Shown piece by piece: positions 27,501 to 35,604 of a DNA stretch of 64,000 nt. The notes under the pieces were generated by a model. That model was given only the letters and a program-made list of their open reading frames with translations. It did not search any database and was not told the origin of the DNA. The position numbers were made by a program, and so were the translations under genes. Origin of the DNA: Actinomycetes bacterium (GTDB lineage Bacteria > Actinomycetota > Acidimicrobiia > Acidimicrobiales > RAAP-2). The stretch covers positions 62,001-126,000 of the forward strand of contig JAJZBK010000004.1 of assembly GCA_021798955.1 (NCBI GenBank), in the 5' to 3' direction. Numbering within the stretch: position 1 is the stretch's first letter; every line of letters begins with the position of its first letter.

Positions 27501-28153
27501 GGTGGGCCTACGACATCGGCGCAGGCGGGCTCGACCACGTGCTGGCGAGCGGTCGTGACGTGAACGTGCTCGTGCTCGACACCGAGGTGTACTCCAACAC
27601 CGGTGGCCAGGCTTCGAAGGCGACCCCGCTCGGAGCGGTCGCCAAGTTCGCCGCCGCGGGCAAGCGCACCGAGAAGAAAGACCTCGCGCTCCAGGCCATC
27701 GCCTACGGCAACGTCTACGTAGCCCGCGTGGCGATGGGTGCCGACCCCCAGCAGACGCTGCGGGCCTTCCGAGAGGCGGAGGTCTACGACGGCCCGTCCC
27801 TGATCATCGCCTACAGCCACTGCATTGCTCATGGCATCGAGATGCGAAACGGGCTCTCCCAGCAGTACCGGGCGGTAGCGAGCGGGTACTGGCCGCTCGT
27901 GCGCTACGACCCGCTGCTCCGGGCCGCCGGGGCGAACCCGTTCCTCCTCGACTCACCCAGGCCCCGCATCCCTCTTGCCGAGTACACCCGGCAGCAGCTG
28001 CGCTACTCGATGCTCGCCCGGTCCCGCCCTGCGGATGCCGAGCGCCTCGCCGGCCTCGAGCAGGCAGCCGTCGACCAGCGGTGGGACACCTACGAGGAGA
28101 TGGCGACGCGCCCGGCCGGCCGTTTTCCGGAGGACGCCCGGAGGGAGCCCTGA
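24584..28153 (+). CDS. nifJ: Pyruvate:ferredoxin (flavodoxin) oxidoreductase, single chain
   Basis: This enzyme oxidatively decarboxylates pyruvate to acetyl-CoA with ferredoxin as acceptor. The 1,189-residue chain is full length. Domains in order: pyrimidine-binding domain ([33 protein letters not shown]), transketolase-C-like domain, gamma domain ([21 protein letters not shown]), ferredoxin domain with two clusters ([17 protein letters not shown] and [16 protein letters not shown]), and the TPP-binding domain ([66 protein letters not shown]). It starts at ATG 24584 overlapping the upstream stop. The oxygen-sensitive enzyme points to anaerobic or microaerobic metabolism. Confidence 0.97.
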   Translation: [1189 protein letters not shown]

Positions 28154-28154
28154 G

Positions 28155-29165
28155 ATGGACCTTTCCACCCGGTACCTCGGCCTGGCGCTCGCCAACCCGG
28201 TGGTCGCCTCCGCCTCGCCCTTGTCCCACACGGTCGAAGGGGTCCGCCGGCTCGCCCGGGGCGGCGTCGGCGCGGTCGTGCTCCACTCGCTGTTCGAAGA
28301 GGAGCTCGACGAGGAGATCGAGCGCCAGGCCCGCCTCGTCGAAGCGGGGACCGAGAGCTTCGCCGAGTCGCTCACCTACTTCCCCGACGTGCCCGGCGCC
28401 GATCGCGGTGCCGCGTACTACCTGAGCCTCCTCGAGCGCGCGGTGGCGGCCGTGGAGATCCCGGTGATCGCCTCGTTGAACGGCGCGACGCCGGGCGGAT
28501 GGACGAGCTACGCGCGCCAGATGCAGGAGGCCGGCGCGGCGGCACTGGAGCTGAACCTCTATGCCTCGCCGGCGACCCCCGGCACACCGGGGCGCGAGAT
28601 CGAGAACCGCCACATCGACATCCTCGAGCGGGTCAAGGCAGCGGTTTCGGTGCCGGTGACAGTGAAGCTCTCGCCCTACTACACCTCCGTCGGGGAGATG
28701 GCGCTCCGGCTCCGCGACGCCGGAGCGGACGGCCTCGTGCTCTTCAACCGCTTCCTGCACCCCGACATCGAGCCCGGGGGCTTTGCGGCCGTCCCGTCCC
28801 TCGGGCTCTCCCATCCCATGGAGGGCCGCCTCCCACGGGCGTGGATCGCCCTGTTGCGTCGGCACGTCGCCGTCGACCTCGCAGGGTCGACAGGCGTCGA
28901 GGGGCCCGAGGACGTCGTCCGGTACCTGCTTGCCGGCGCGGACGTCGTCATGACCACCTCGGCGCTGCTCCGTCACGGCCCCGAGCACGCCTTGGCGCTC
29001 GTCCAAGGTGTGGCGACGTGGATGGAAGGCAGAGGCTTCGAGCACGTGAGCGAGCTGCGAGGCCTCGACGCCATCCCCCTCGGCGACGACGCGGCGGCCC
29101 ACGAGCGCGGTGCCTACGTGGCGGCACTGCGCGAGGCGAACGCGACCCTCGAAGGTCCCTGGTAA
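28155..29165 (+). CDS. Dihydroorotate-dehydrogenase-like flavoprotein linked to nifJ
   Basis: A 336-residue TIM-barrel protein of the dihydroorotate dehydrogenase class: LGLALANPVVASASPLSHTVEGVRRLA at the start, PVIASLNGATPGGWTSYARQMQEAGAAALELNLY, PVTVKLSPYYTS, and a C-terminal FMN phosphate site DLAGSTGVEGPEDVVRYLLAGADVVMTTSALL. The catalytic base region differs from that of true PyrD. It begins one base after the nifJ stop. Such genes accompany nifJ in several anaerobes by general knowledge; their reaction is uncertain. Role in pyrimidine synthesis is unlikely from context. Confidence 0.82.
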   Translation: MDLSTRYLGLALANPVVASASPLSHTVEGVRRLARGGVGAVVLHSLFEEELDEEIERQARLVEAGTESFAESLTYFPDVPGADRGAAYYLSLLERAVAAVEIPVIASLNGATPGGWTSYARQMQEAGAAALELNLYASPATPGTPGREIENRHIDILERVKAAVSVPVTVKLSPYYTSVGEMALRLRDAGADGLVLFNRFLHPDIEPGGFAAVPSLGLSHPMEGRLPRAWIALLRRHVAVDLAGSTGVEGPEDVVRYLLAGADVVMTTSALLRHGPEHALALVQGVATWMEGRGFEHVSELRGLDAIPLGDDAAAHERGAYVAALREANATLEGPW

Positions 29166-29274
29166 GCGGCCTCGCGCGGCCCGTAGGAGCGCGACCCTCG
29201 ACAGCGGAGCGGGAACCGACCACGACTGGGACGTGCACCACGGGCCACGAGGATGCTTGCATGTCGGTCGTATT

Positions 29275-29289
29275 TGCGAACGGTTCGCA
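29275..29289. promoter_or_regulatory. 15-bp palindrome upstream of the APC permease
   Basis: TGCGAAC-G-GTTCGCA is a perfect inverted repeat with a one-base centre, ending 23 bases before the permease ATG at 29313. This is the size and place of an operator for a dimeric repressor. No regulator gene is adjacent. Confidence 0.6.
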
Positions 29290-29312
29290 GTATCTCGGTA
29301 GGATCTCCTGTC

Positions 29313-30818
29313 ATGGTGACGACGGGGAAGCGATCGACGCCCGTACCACCTGCTCGTGATGCTCGTGCTCGCGCTGGCCAGACATCGGCTGGTACCCCGA
29401 CCGCTGGCGGTGAACATCGGCTGGCCCAGTCGTTCCACCTCGGCGACCTGATCCCCTTGTCGGTGTCGAGCGTGGGGCCGATGTTCTCGGTCGCCGCCAC
29501 CGGTGGGGTGATGGCAGCCCAGGCGGGGTGGTGGTCACTGCCGGCGATCGGCATCGTGGCCGTGCCGTTCATCATCTCCAGTTTCGTGTTCCGCCTGCTG
29601 AACCGGCACTTCCCCCATGCCGGTGCCTCGTACCACTGGTCGGCCCGGATCGTCGGGCGAGGCGTCTCTCGCTATCAGGCGTGGATCTTGATCCTCGCCT
29701 ACTTCTTCTCCATTCCTCCGATCGCCATCCCGGCCGGTGCCTACACATTGGCGTTGATCGCACCGGGGTACCACGCACCGGCAGTGGTGCAGATGGGAGT
29801 CACGCTGTTCTGGATCTCCTTCGCCGCACTTCCACTGCTACTCGGGGGGCGCCCAACCGCGCGCATCACCCAGGTCTTCTTCGCCATCGAGATGCTCTCG
29901 CTCACCCTCTTCGGCGTCGTCGGGGCGCTCAACTGGCATCGGCTGGCCGTCCCCATCCACTTCGGATCTCCCCCGATCGGCGGGATCCTCGTCGTCGCCG
30001 TCGTCGCCGCCACCATCGTGGACGGCTGGGAGATCGACAGCTACGCCGCAGAGGAGTCGCAGCGCCCCCGTGACGACCCCGGGGTCGGCGGCATCATCGG
30101 AGCGCTCGGGGCACTGCTCTTCTACGCCATCCTGTACCCGCTGATGCTCGGCGAGACACCGCTGCACCTGCTGGCGAACACCACCGATCCCCTCGCCGTC
30201 TGGTCGCACCGCCTGGCTCCCGGCCAGCCCTGGGCCATGCTGGTCCCGATCCTGGCGTCGACCGCTGGCGGGCTGTGGCTGACCAGCTTCATTCTCACCC
30301 GAGCCCTCTTCGCCATGGGCCGCGAGCGGCTCCTCCCACGAAGCTTTGCCAGCCTCAACCGCCGGCATGTCCCTCACGTGGCGATCATCGCGTCCCTCGG
30401 TCTGGCGACGATCGTCTGTGCCCTGCAGCTGTTCGTCGCTTCGCTCGGGACGTTCTTCGACCTCATGCTGTCGACTGCGGGCTTCTTCCTCCTCGCCGAG
30501 TTCTTCCTGGACTCGGTCACGGCCATGGTGTTCCTGACCGTCGGTCACAGACGCCTGCCCGACGTCCACCTCCGACCGCACGGACATCCGGTCCTTCTCG
30601 CCGGAGCCGTCTTCTCCAGCATCCTCATGGGGTTGCTGCTGGTGGCGTTCTTCGTCTACGGGCCCAGGGCCTTCGGGAGCGGGATCGACGAGACCCTCGG
30701 TGCGCTCCTTGGTGCAGGCGTCGCCTTCGCGTGGTGGACGAAGCGTCGTGCCGTCGTGCCGGTCGTCTTTGCCGGGCACGACTCCCTGATGGGCTCGAAG
30801 ACGACCTCACAGCACTGA
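29313..30818 (+). CDS. APC-superfamily amino-acid/amine permease
   Basis: The 501-residue protein has about twelve hydrophobic segments and the APC-type start HLGDLIPLSVSSVGPMFSVAATGGVMAAQAG followed by FRLLNRHFPHAGASYHWSARIVG, where the GASYHW motif near the second or third span is typical of amino acid permeases. A mid-protein loop DGWEIDSYAAEESQRPRDDPG and RALFAMGRERLLPRSFASLNRRHVPHVAI are also characteristic. ATG 29313 is preferred; an upstream ATG at 29253 would add a non-hydrophobic tail lying across the palindrome. Convergent with the racemase-fold gene. Substrate unknown. Confidence 0.85.
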   Translation: MVTTGKRSTPVPPARDARARAGQTSAGTPTAGGEHRLAQSFHLGDLIPLSVSSVGPMFSVAATGGVMAAQAGWWSLPAIGIVAVPFIISSFVFRLLNRHFPHAGASYHWSARIVGRGVSRYQAWILILAYFFSIPPIAIPAGAYTLALIAPGYHAPAVVQMGVTLFWISFAALPLLLGGRPTARITQVFFAIEMLSLTLFGVVGALNWHRLAVPIHFGSPPIGGILVVAVVAATIVDGWEIDSYAAEESQRPRDDPGVGGIIGALGALLFYAILYPLMLGETPLHLLANTTDPLAVWSHRLAPGQPWAMLVPILASTAGGLWLTSFILTRALFAMGRERLLPRSFASLNRRHVPHVAIIASLGLATIVCALQLFVASLGTFFDLMLSTAGFFLLAEFFLDSVTAMVFLTVGHRRLPDVHLRPHGHPVLLAGAVFSSILMGLLLVAFFVYGPRAFGSGIDETLGALLGAGVAFAWWTKRRAVVPVVFAGHDSLMGSKTTSQH

Positions 30819-30888
30819 AGGCGAGAGCCCGGCGCCGGCCCGCGACCGCGGTGACAGACCGAGGGTGACAGACCGTGGGCGGGTGCGA

Positions 30889-31749
30889 CTACCGACCGGT
30901 GGGTGGTGACGGTTGCGGCGGCTCCGCCCAGCTGGCGGGTTGGAACACCTCGACCAGATGAGCGAGCACGTCGGCGGGGGGACGCCGGGACCGGTACCCG
31001 TTGAGCGATGGACCGAGGATGCCCGACCGGCGCAAGTCCACCAACAGCTCTGCGGCCTTCACCACCATCCCGTCCGGATCGAGGATCGCCGCGCCGCCAT
31101 GCGATCGGATCCCCGCCGCCCAGAGGACCTCGTTCGGCAGCCCTTCTCCAGGGATGATGACCTCGGCACCGCGCGCCACCACTCGGTCAGCCGCCTCGGT
31201 GAAGGCGGCAAGGAACGGACCGGGCTCGCCTCGAAGCGCCTGCACCATCACCTCGGCAGGCGTGTCGACGTAGGAGAAGGCACGGACCCGCCCCGAGAGG
31301 CCGAAGCGCTCCAGGTTCTCCCGCAACGGCTCCTCGAGCTCGGGGATGAACCCCACCACCCCGATGGAACGACCGGTCATCGCGGCCAGGTGGAAGGCGG
31401 TCTCCCCGTACCCGAGCACCGGGATGCCGGTGACCGCTCGCGCCTCGACGAGGCCCGGGTCCTGGCTGGCGCCCACGATGAACGCATCGAACCCCTGCTG
31501 CTCGGCGTGCCAGGCCGCCGCGACGAAGTGGGCGGCGAAGAACGCCTCGACCGCTCCGTACCGCACGAAGCCGGCCGGGATGGGCGAGTCGTACGCGGCC
31601 TCGGGCAACGTCCGGACCACGACCTCGGTGCCCGGACGCGCCACCGCGGCGAAGTGCTCGCGGTAGGCGTCGTCGAGAAGCGGCAACCGGCCCTCCACGG
31701 TGTGCTTCTGGAACCACACCCGTACCGGTGCCCTGGCACCGCCGGTCAC
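30889..31749 (-). CDS. Asp/Glu/hydantoin racemase-fold protein lacking cysteine
   Basis: The 286-residue protein has the two-domain Asp/Glu-racemase fold: GFDAFIVGASQDPGLVEARAVTGIPVLGYGETAFHLAAMTGRSIGVVGF in domain 1 and RVVARGAEVIIPGEGLPNEVLWAAGI in domain 2. In hydantoin and Asp/Glu racemases, maleate isomerase and arylmalonate decarboxylase a Cys stands at one or both of these loops. Here they read G-A-S-Q-D and P-G-E-G, and the whole protein contains no Cys. The GTG start overlaps the EthD-like gene stop (31746-31749). Last gene of the operon starting at the binding protein. Reaction unknown; see findings. Confidence 0.75.
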   Translation of the reverse strand: MTGGARAPVRVWFQKHTVEGRLPLLDDAYREHFAAVARPGTEVVVRTLPEAAYDSPIPAGFVRYGAVEAFFAAHFVAAAWHAEQQGFDAFIVGASQDPGLVEARAVTGIPVLGYGETAFHLAAMTGRSIGVVGFIPELEEPLRENLERFGLSGRVRAFSYVDTPAEVMVQALRGEPGPFLAAFTEAADRVVARGAEVIIPGEGLPNEVLWAAGIRSHGGAAILDPDGMVVKAAELLVDLRRSGILGPSLNGYRSRRPPADVLAHLVEVFQPASWAEPPQPSPPTGR

Positions 31750-32105
31750 CGGGCTGGTTCCCTCTCGACAACCCGGGTGGTAGCGAGCACGTAGAACCTG
31801 AAGGCCGTCCGCCCCGCCGGCGTGCGTTCCGGGGCGATCGGATGCTCCTCGAACCAGGCCAGGTACCGCTCGTAGGCAGCCTCGTCGGCAAAGTGCATCT
31901 CGGCGATGCGGTAGAAGGTGGGGCCTTCAGGGACCGGGGTCTGGCCGGAGGTCGCCATGACAGGACGGAGCACCTTGTTGAACACCAGTCGGTCCACGTG
32001 CGGGTTGGCCAGGATGTCGGGCGCGTGCACGTTGAACAGCCAGTCCTCGTACTCCTCCTCGGAGACGCCCGGCTCGATCTCGTACCCCAGGATCGTCTTG
32101 ATCAT
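31746..32105 (-). CDS. EthD-like small protein
   Basis: A 119-residue ferredoxin-like alpha/beta-barrel protein of the EthD family: IKTILGYEIEPGVSEEEYEDWLFNVHAPDILANPHVDRLVFNKVLRP and PTFYRIAEMHFADEAAYERYLAWFEEHP. EthD-type proteins accompany oxidative or lactone-forming catabolic steps; some are isomerases. ATG 32105 overlaps the FAD dehydrogenase stop and its own stop overlaps the racemase-fold gene, so three genes are coupled. Confidence 0.75.
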   Translation of the reverse strand: MIKTILGYEIEPGVSEEEYEDWLFNVHAPDILANPHVDRLVFNKVLRPVMATSGQTPVPEGPTFYRIAEMHFADEAAYERYLAWFEEHPIAPERTPAGRTAFRFYVLATTRVVEREPAR

Positions 32106-33526
32106 CGACGAAGGCCTTTCAGCTCGGCGGAGGACTGCTCGGCGGTGGACGGCCCTGCGGCGACATGCTCTGCAGCCAGGAGCGCCAGCCCCAACGCGGG
32201 CAAGAGCCCGTTGCCGGCGAGGTACCCGGTGGGGCCGTGGCCCGAGATGCTCATGGCCGCGCCACCCGAGGCGTACAAGCCATCGATCGGGTCTCCACTG
32301 ACGGCAAGGACGCGGGCGGCCCCGTCCACACGCAGGCCACCCTGGGTGTGGAACAGCGCCGGGTGCACCCGTACGGCGGCAAACGGTGCGACCAGGGGCG
32401 CCTCCCAGTAGGTGCGCCCGAAGGCGTCGTCCGCTCCGTTGCGGGCACTCTGCTCGACCTCTGTGAAGGTCGCCTTCAGGCCGGTGGCGTCGACCCCGGC
32501 GAGGGCGGCGAGCTCCTCGACGGTGTCCGCCCATCGCAACGAGCCGGACGCCACCGTGTCACGGAAGTCGTCGAAGGCAAGGCACGCGTCATGGACTCGC
32601 CGGTCGAGCACCAAGACGGCGTGACCCCCGGGTTGGCGGAGGACCTCTCGGGCGTACTCCGAGTAGCCGACGGTCTCGTCGCCGAAGCGCCTCCCGGCCT
32701 CGTTCACCAGGAAGCCGCCGTGCATGACGGTCGCCCAACCCACCAAGGTGTCGGCGGGCGACAGTGCGGCATGGCCCTGGTAGGCGTCGAGGAAGCCAGT
32801 ACCGGCACCGAGGGCCGTCCCCAGGCGCAGGGCATCGCCGGTGGACTCGGCGCTCCCGTGGTACTCGGCGCCGGCGATCTCGGGGATGTGGCGCCGGACG
32901 AGGTCGGGGTCGGCTCCAAACCCGTTGGTGGCCAACAGGACCGATCCGGCGGCGATCTGCTCAGTCGTACCGTCCGGGTACGTGACCGTCACGCCCTCGA
33001 CTCGTCCGTCAACCTGCACGCCGGTCAGCCGTGCCGGATTGAGGACGGTCACCATCGGCTGGTCGGCGACATGGTGGATAAGACCGGCCAGCAGTGACTG
33101 GCCGCTGCGCCCCGGGACGGTGTGGCACCGAAAGCGGGAGTGCCCCGGGTAGGGGAAGTCAGTGACGAGGGAGAGGGGAAGGCCGACGCGGTCGGCGAGC
33201 CAGGTCACCAGCCGCGCACTGACTCCGGCCAAGGCACGAGCCAGTTCGGCGTCCGCCGTGCCATCGGTCTTGTGGAGGATGTCCTCCACGAACACCTCGG
33301 GCGAGTCGTCGATGGCAGCCTCGGCCTGCCACCGGGTGCCCGCCCCCGGCACCATGGCCGTCGACATGGCCGTGTTGTTGCTGTGGGCGAAGTGCTTGCT
33401 GGCTTCGACGACCAGCACGGAGAGGCCGAGCTCGGCTGCTCGGGCGGCGGCGACCAGACCACCGCCGGCGCCGGCGACGACGAGGTCCACACCCTCGCCG
33501 TCACCGGCCGTCGTCTGACGGTTCAT
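32102..33526 (-). CDS. FAD-dependent dehydrogenase (fumarate reductase / ketosteroid dehydrogenase type)
   Basis: This 474-residue flavoprotein has an N-terminal FAD site (VDLVVAGAGGGLVAAARAAELGLSVLVVEASKHFAHSN) and the C-terminal signature ALFHTQGGLRVDGAARVLAVSGDPIDGLYASGGAAMSISGHGPTGYLAGNGLLPAL of the FAD_binding_2 family, which includes fumarate reductase flavoproteins and 3-ketosteroid-1-dehydrogenases. It would introduce or remove an alkene next to a carbonyl. It starts 7 bases after the binding-protein stop and overlaps the EthD-like gene by ATGA. Substrate is presumably an intermediate of the cluster's pathway. Confidence 0.85.
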   Translation of the reverse strand: MNRQTTAGDGEGVDLVVAGAGGGLVAAARAAELGLSVLVVEASKHFAHSNNTAMSTAMVPGAGTRWQAEAAIDDSPEVFVEDILHKTDGTADAELARALAGVSARLVTWLADRVGLPLSLVTDFPYPGHSRFRCHTVPGRSGQSLLAGLIHHVADQPMVTVLNPARLTGVQVDGRVEGVTVTYPDGTTEQIAAGSVLLATNGFGADPDLVRRHIPEIAGAEYHGSAESTGDALRLGTALGAGTGFLDAYQGHAALSPADTLVGWATVMHGGFLVNEAGRRFGDETVGYSEYAREVLRQPGGHAVLVLDRRVHDACLAFDDFRDTVASGSLRWADTVEELAALAGVDATGLKATFTEVEQSARNGADDAFGRTYWEAPLVAPFAAVRVHPALFHTQGGLRVDGAARVLAVSGDPIDGLYASGGAAMSISGHGPTGYLAGNGLLPALGLALLAAEHVAAGPSTAEQSSAELKGLRR

Positions 33527-33533
33527 GCCCGGC

Positions 33534-34799
33534 CTAGCTCACGTTGACGGGCGGCAGCACCTTCGAGATCGGGATGACGCTCGAGCTCGTGACCTTGAAG
33601 CCGCCCGGGGCGCTGCTGTCCCCGACCACGTGCCAGACGGTGACCGGCGACTCGAGCAGGTGGTCCTGCTTGCGGAAGGTCAGCTCGCCCTTGGGGGTGT
33701 TGAAGGTCATCCCCGCCATCGTCTTGATGAGCGTCGGCACGCTGGTGCTGTGGGACTTCTCGATCGCAGCGGCGTAGGCCTCCACGGCCGTGTAGCCCTC
33801 GTAGGACCAAGCGTTCGGCACCTGTCCTCCGTTGGCGGCCTCGTAGTCGCTGACGAACTGGGAGTTCATGGCGTTGTGGTAGGCGCCGTTGTAGTAGTCG
33901 TAGATGAACCACATCGACGGCGTGGCGGAGCCCAGCGCCTGGGCGGTCGGCGTCGAGCCCCCCAGGTTGAGGACCACGTTGTACTTGCCGAACATGTTGT
34001 AGGAGGCACCCTGCTTTGCCAGGCCGACGGTGGTCGCCGAGAACGTCGACATGAACAGACCGTTGGTCTGGGCGCTAGTGGCCGGCAAGCCCGAGAGCAG
34101 CGAGCTGATGTAGGGGTCGAACTGCGTCTCGGTCAGCGGGATGAAGACGTTCTTGCGGAACGTGACCGTCGGCTCCAACTGCTTCAAGTCCTTCTGGAAG
34201 CTGGCCCAGACCTCCTGGCCGAACTGGTAGTCGGGGCCGACGCCGTCCCACGTCTTGATGTTCCCGAACTGGCTCGCTGCCAGCTGGGCAGTGGCCATGG
34301 AGAGCATGTGGTTGTTGGGGGCGATCTCGAAGAACGACGGGACGAACTTGGTCGTCTCGAGCAGGTTGGTCTGGCACGACGTGCCGAGCATCATGCCACC
34401 ACCGCTGTTGACGAGCGGCGCCGCAGCCAGGCAGTCGGAGTCGGTGGTACCTCCCATGATCAGCTTGACCCCGGCACCGAGCAGCTCGCGTACGTCGGTC
34501 ACCGTGGCGGTGGTGCTTGCCTGCTCGTCCTTGACCGACAGGACGAGCTTGTGGCCGTCCGCCCCTCCCGCCTTGTTGATCTGGTTGATCGCGACCTTCA
34601 TGCCGGCCACCTTGGACTGGCCGATCTGGGCGAAGGGCCCGCTCATCGTCTCGATCGCCCCCAGGGTCACCGGCGAGCCCGACGCCGCTCCCGACGAGCT
34701 CCCACTGGAGGACGTGGAGCTCGAGCTACACGCAGCCAGGGTGCCAACACAGATGACCCCCACGGCAGCCGCCACAGCCTGGCGAGAACGCAGTCGCAT
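33534..34799 (-). CDS. ABC transporter substrate-binding lipoprotein (LivJ type)
   Basis: The 421-residue protein begins MRLRSRQAVAAAVGVICVGTLAACSS, a lipoprotein signal peptide with lipobox LAAC and lipidated Cys24, then a Ser/Gly linker. The mature domain is a type I periplasmic-binding fold of the branched-chain amino acid group (PVTLGAIETMSGPFAQIGQSKVAGMKVAINQINKAGG). It delivers the substrate to the LivHMGF complex encoded just upstream. ATG 34799 is chosen because the earlier ATG adds a charged tail before the signal peptide. An IclR-type site lies 23 bases upstream, giving this gene its own promoter. Confidence 0.93.
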   Translation of the reverse strand: MRLRSRQAVAAAVGVICVGTLAACSSSSTSSSGSSSGAASGSPVTLGAIETMSGPFAQIGQSKVAGMKVAINQINKAGGADGHKLVLSVKDEQASTTATVTDVRELLGAGVKLIMGGTTDSDCLAAAPLVNSGGGMMLGTSCQTNLLETTKFVPSFFEIAPNNHMLSMATAQLAASQFGNIKTWDGVGPDYQFGQEVWASFQKDLKQLEPTVTFRKNVFIPLTETQFDPYISSLLSGLPATSAQTNGLFMSTFSATTVGLAKQGASYNMFGKYNVVLNLGGSTPTAQALGSATPSMWFIYDYYNGAYHNAMNSQFVSDYEAANGGQVPNAWSYEGYTAVEAYAAAIEKSHSTSVPTLIKTMAGMTFNTPKGELTFRKQDHLLESPVTVWHVVGDSSAPGGFKVTSSSVIPISKVLPPVNVS

Positions 34800-34821
34800 G
34801 GTGCTCCCATCCTCCCTCGTT

Positions 34822-34846
34822 GTTTCGCTCACCGAAACAACGTTCC
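34822..34846 (-). promoter_or_regulatory. Putative IclR operator A
   Basis: On the minus strand the site reads GGAAC-GTT-GTTTC-GGTGAGC-GAAAC, 25 bp, one of four copies of the same pattern in this cluster. It lies between livF and the binding-protein start and would control the binding protein, FAD dehydrogenase, EthD and racemase-fold genes. Confidence 0.7.
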
Positions 34847-34890
34847 GTTGTCGGCGCCATCTTTAGCACGCCAAGGTCGAGTTGTCTACG

Positions 34891-35604
34891 TCAGACCTGC
34901 AAGTACCGCTCCCGGACAGCGTCCTGGGCGGCGAACGCCTCCGCCGACCCGTCGAAGACGACGCGACCGTCGTCGATGACACAGACCGCGTCGGCGAGGC
35001 CCACGGCGAAGTGGCTGTTCTGCTCGGCCAGCACCACCGTCAGGGTGAACTCGGACTGCAGGCGCCTGATGACCTCCCCGACCTGCTCGACGATCCGGGG
35101 CGCGAGCCCCTCGGAGGGCTCGTCGAGCAACAGGAGCGACGGATTGCCCACCATCGCCCTGGCGATGGCCAAGAGCTGCTGTTCGCCACCGCTCAGGGCG
35201 TAGCCGGCCCGTCCGATCAGGTCGCCGAGGAGCGGGAAGAGGTCGACGATGCGGTCGACGGACAGCGCGGGCCGGTCGGGGGTCGCCGCCTTCGTCGCCA
35301 GGCGCAGGTTCTCCCGTACGGTCAGCCGGGTGAAGATCCGTCGGTCTTCAGGGACGAGCTGCACACCGGCGCGAGCGACCCGGTGCGGGGCCAACGCCCG
35401 CAGGTCCGTCGGTCCGTAGCGTACCGAACCGCTCGTCTTCACCTCGGCGTTGGCGATGCTCCTGAGCAGCGTGGTCTTCCCCGCCCCGTTCCGACCCAGC
35501 AGCGCGGTGGTCGTCCCTGCCGGGACGGTCAGGTCGACCCCGAAGAGCACGTGGGCCGTTCCGTAGAAGGCGTGCAGGTCGCGGACTTCGAGGTCGTCGC
35601 TCAC
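34891..35604 (-). CDS. livF: ABC transporter ATP-binding protein LivF
   Basis: This is the second ATPase of a branched-chain-amino-acid-type importer. The 237-residue protein has Walker A GRNGAGKTT, Q-loop, signature LSGGEQQLLAIARAM and Walker B LLLLDEPSEGLAPR, with the LivF-type VPEDRRIFTRLTVRENL block. GTG 35604 overlaps the livG stop by four bases. Last gene of the livHMGF run. Confidence 0.94.
   Translation of the reverse strand: MSDDLEVRDLHAFYGTAHVLFGVDLTVPAGTTTALLGRNGAGKTTLLRSIANAEVKTSGSVRYGPTDLRALAPHRVARAGVQLVPEDRRIFTRLTVRENLRLATKAATPDRPALSVDRIVDLFPLLGDLIGRAGYALSGGEQQLLAIARAMVGNPSLLLLDEPSEGLAPRIVEQVGEVIRRLQSEFTLTVVLAEQNSHFAVGLADAVCVIDDGRVVFDGSAEAFAAQDAVRERYLQV

Noticed and set aside
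28155-29165. Naming as PyrD dihydroorotate dehydrogenase
   Set aside because: Context is nifJ, not pyrimidine genes, and this subgroup lacks clear PyrD active-site identity.
30889-31749. Direct naming as hydantoin racemase
   Set aside because: The family fold is clear but both catalytic-cysteine positions are other residues, so the reaction name would be unsupported.
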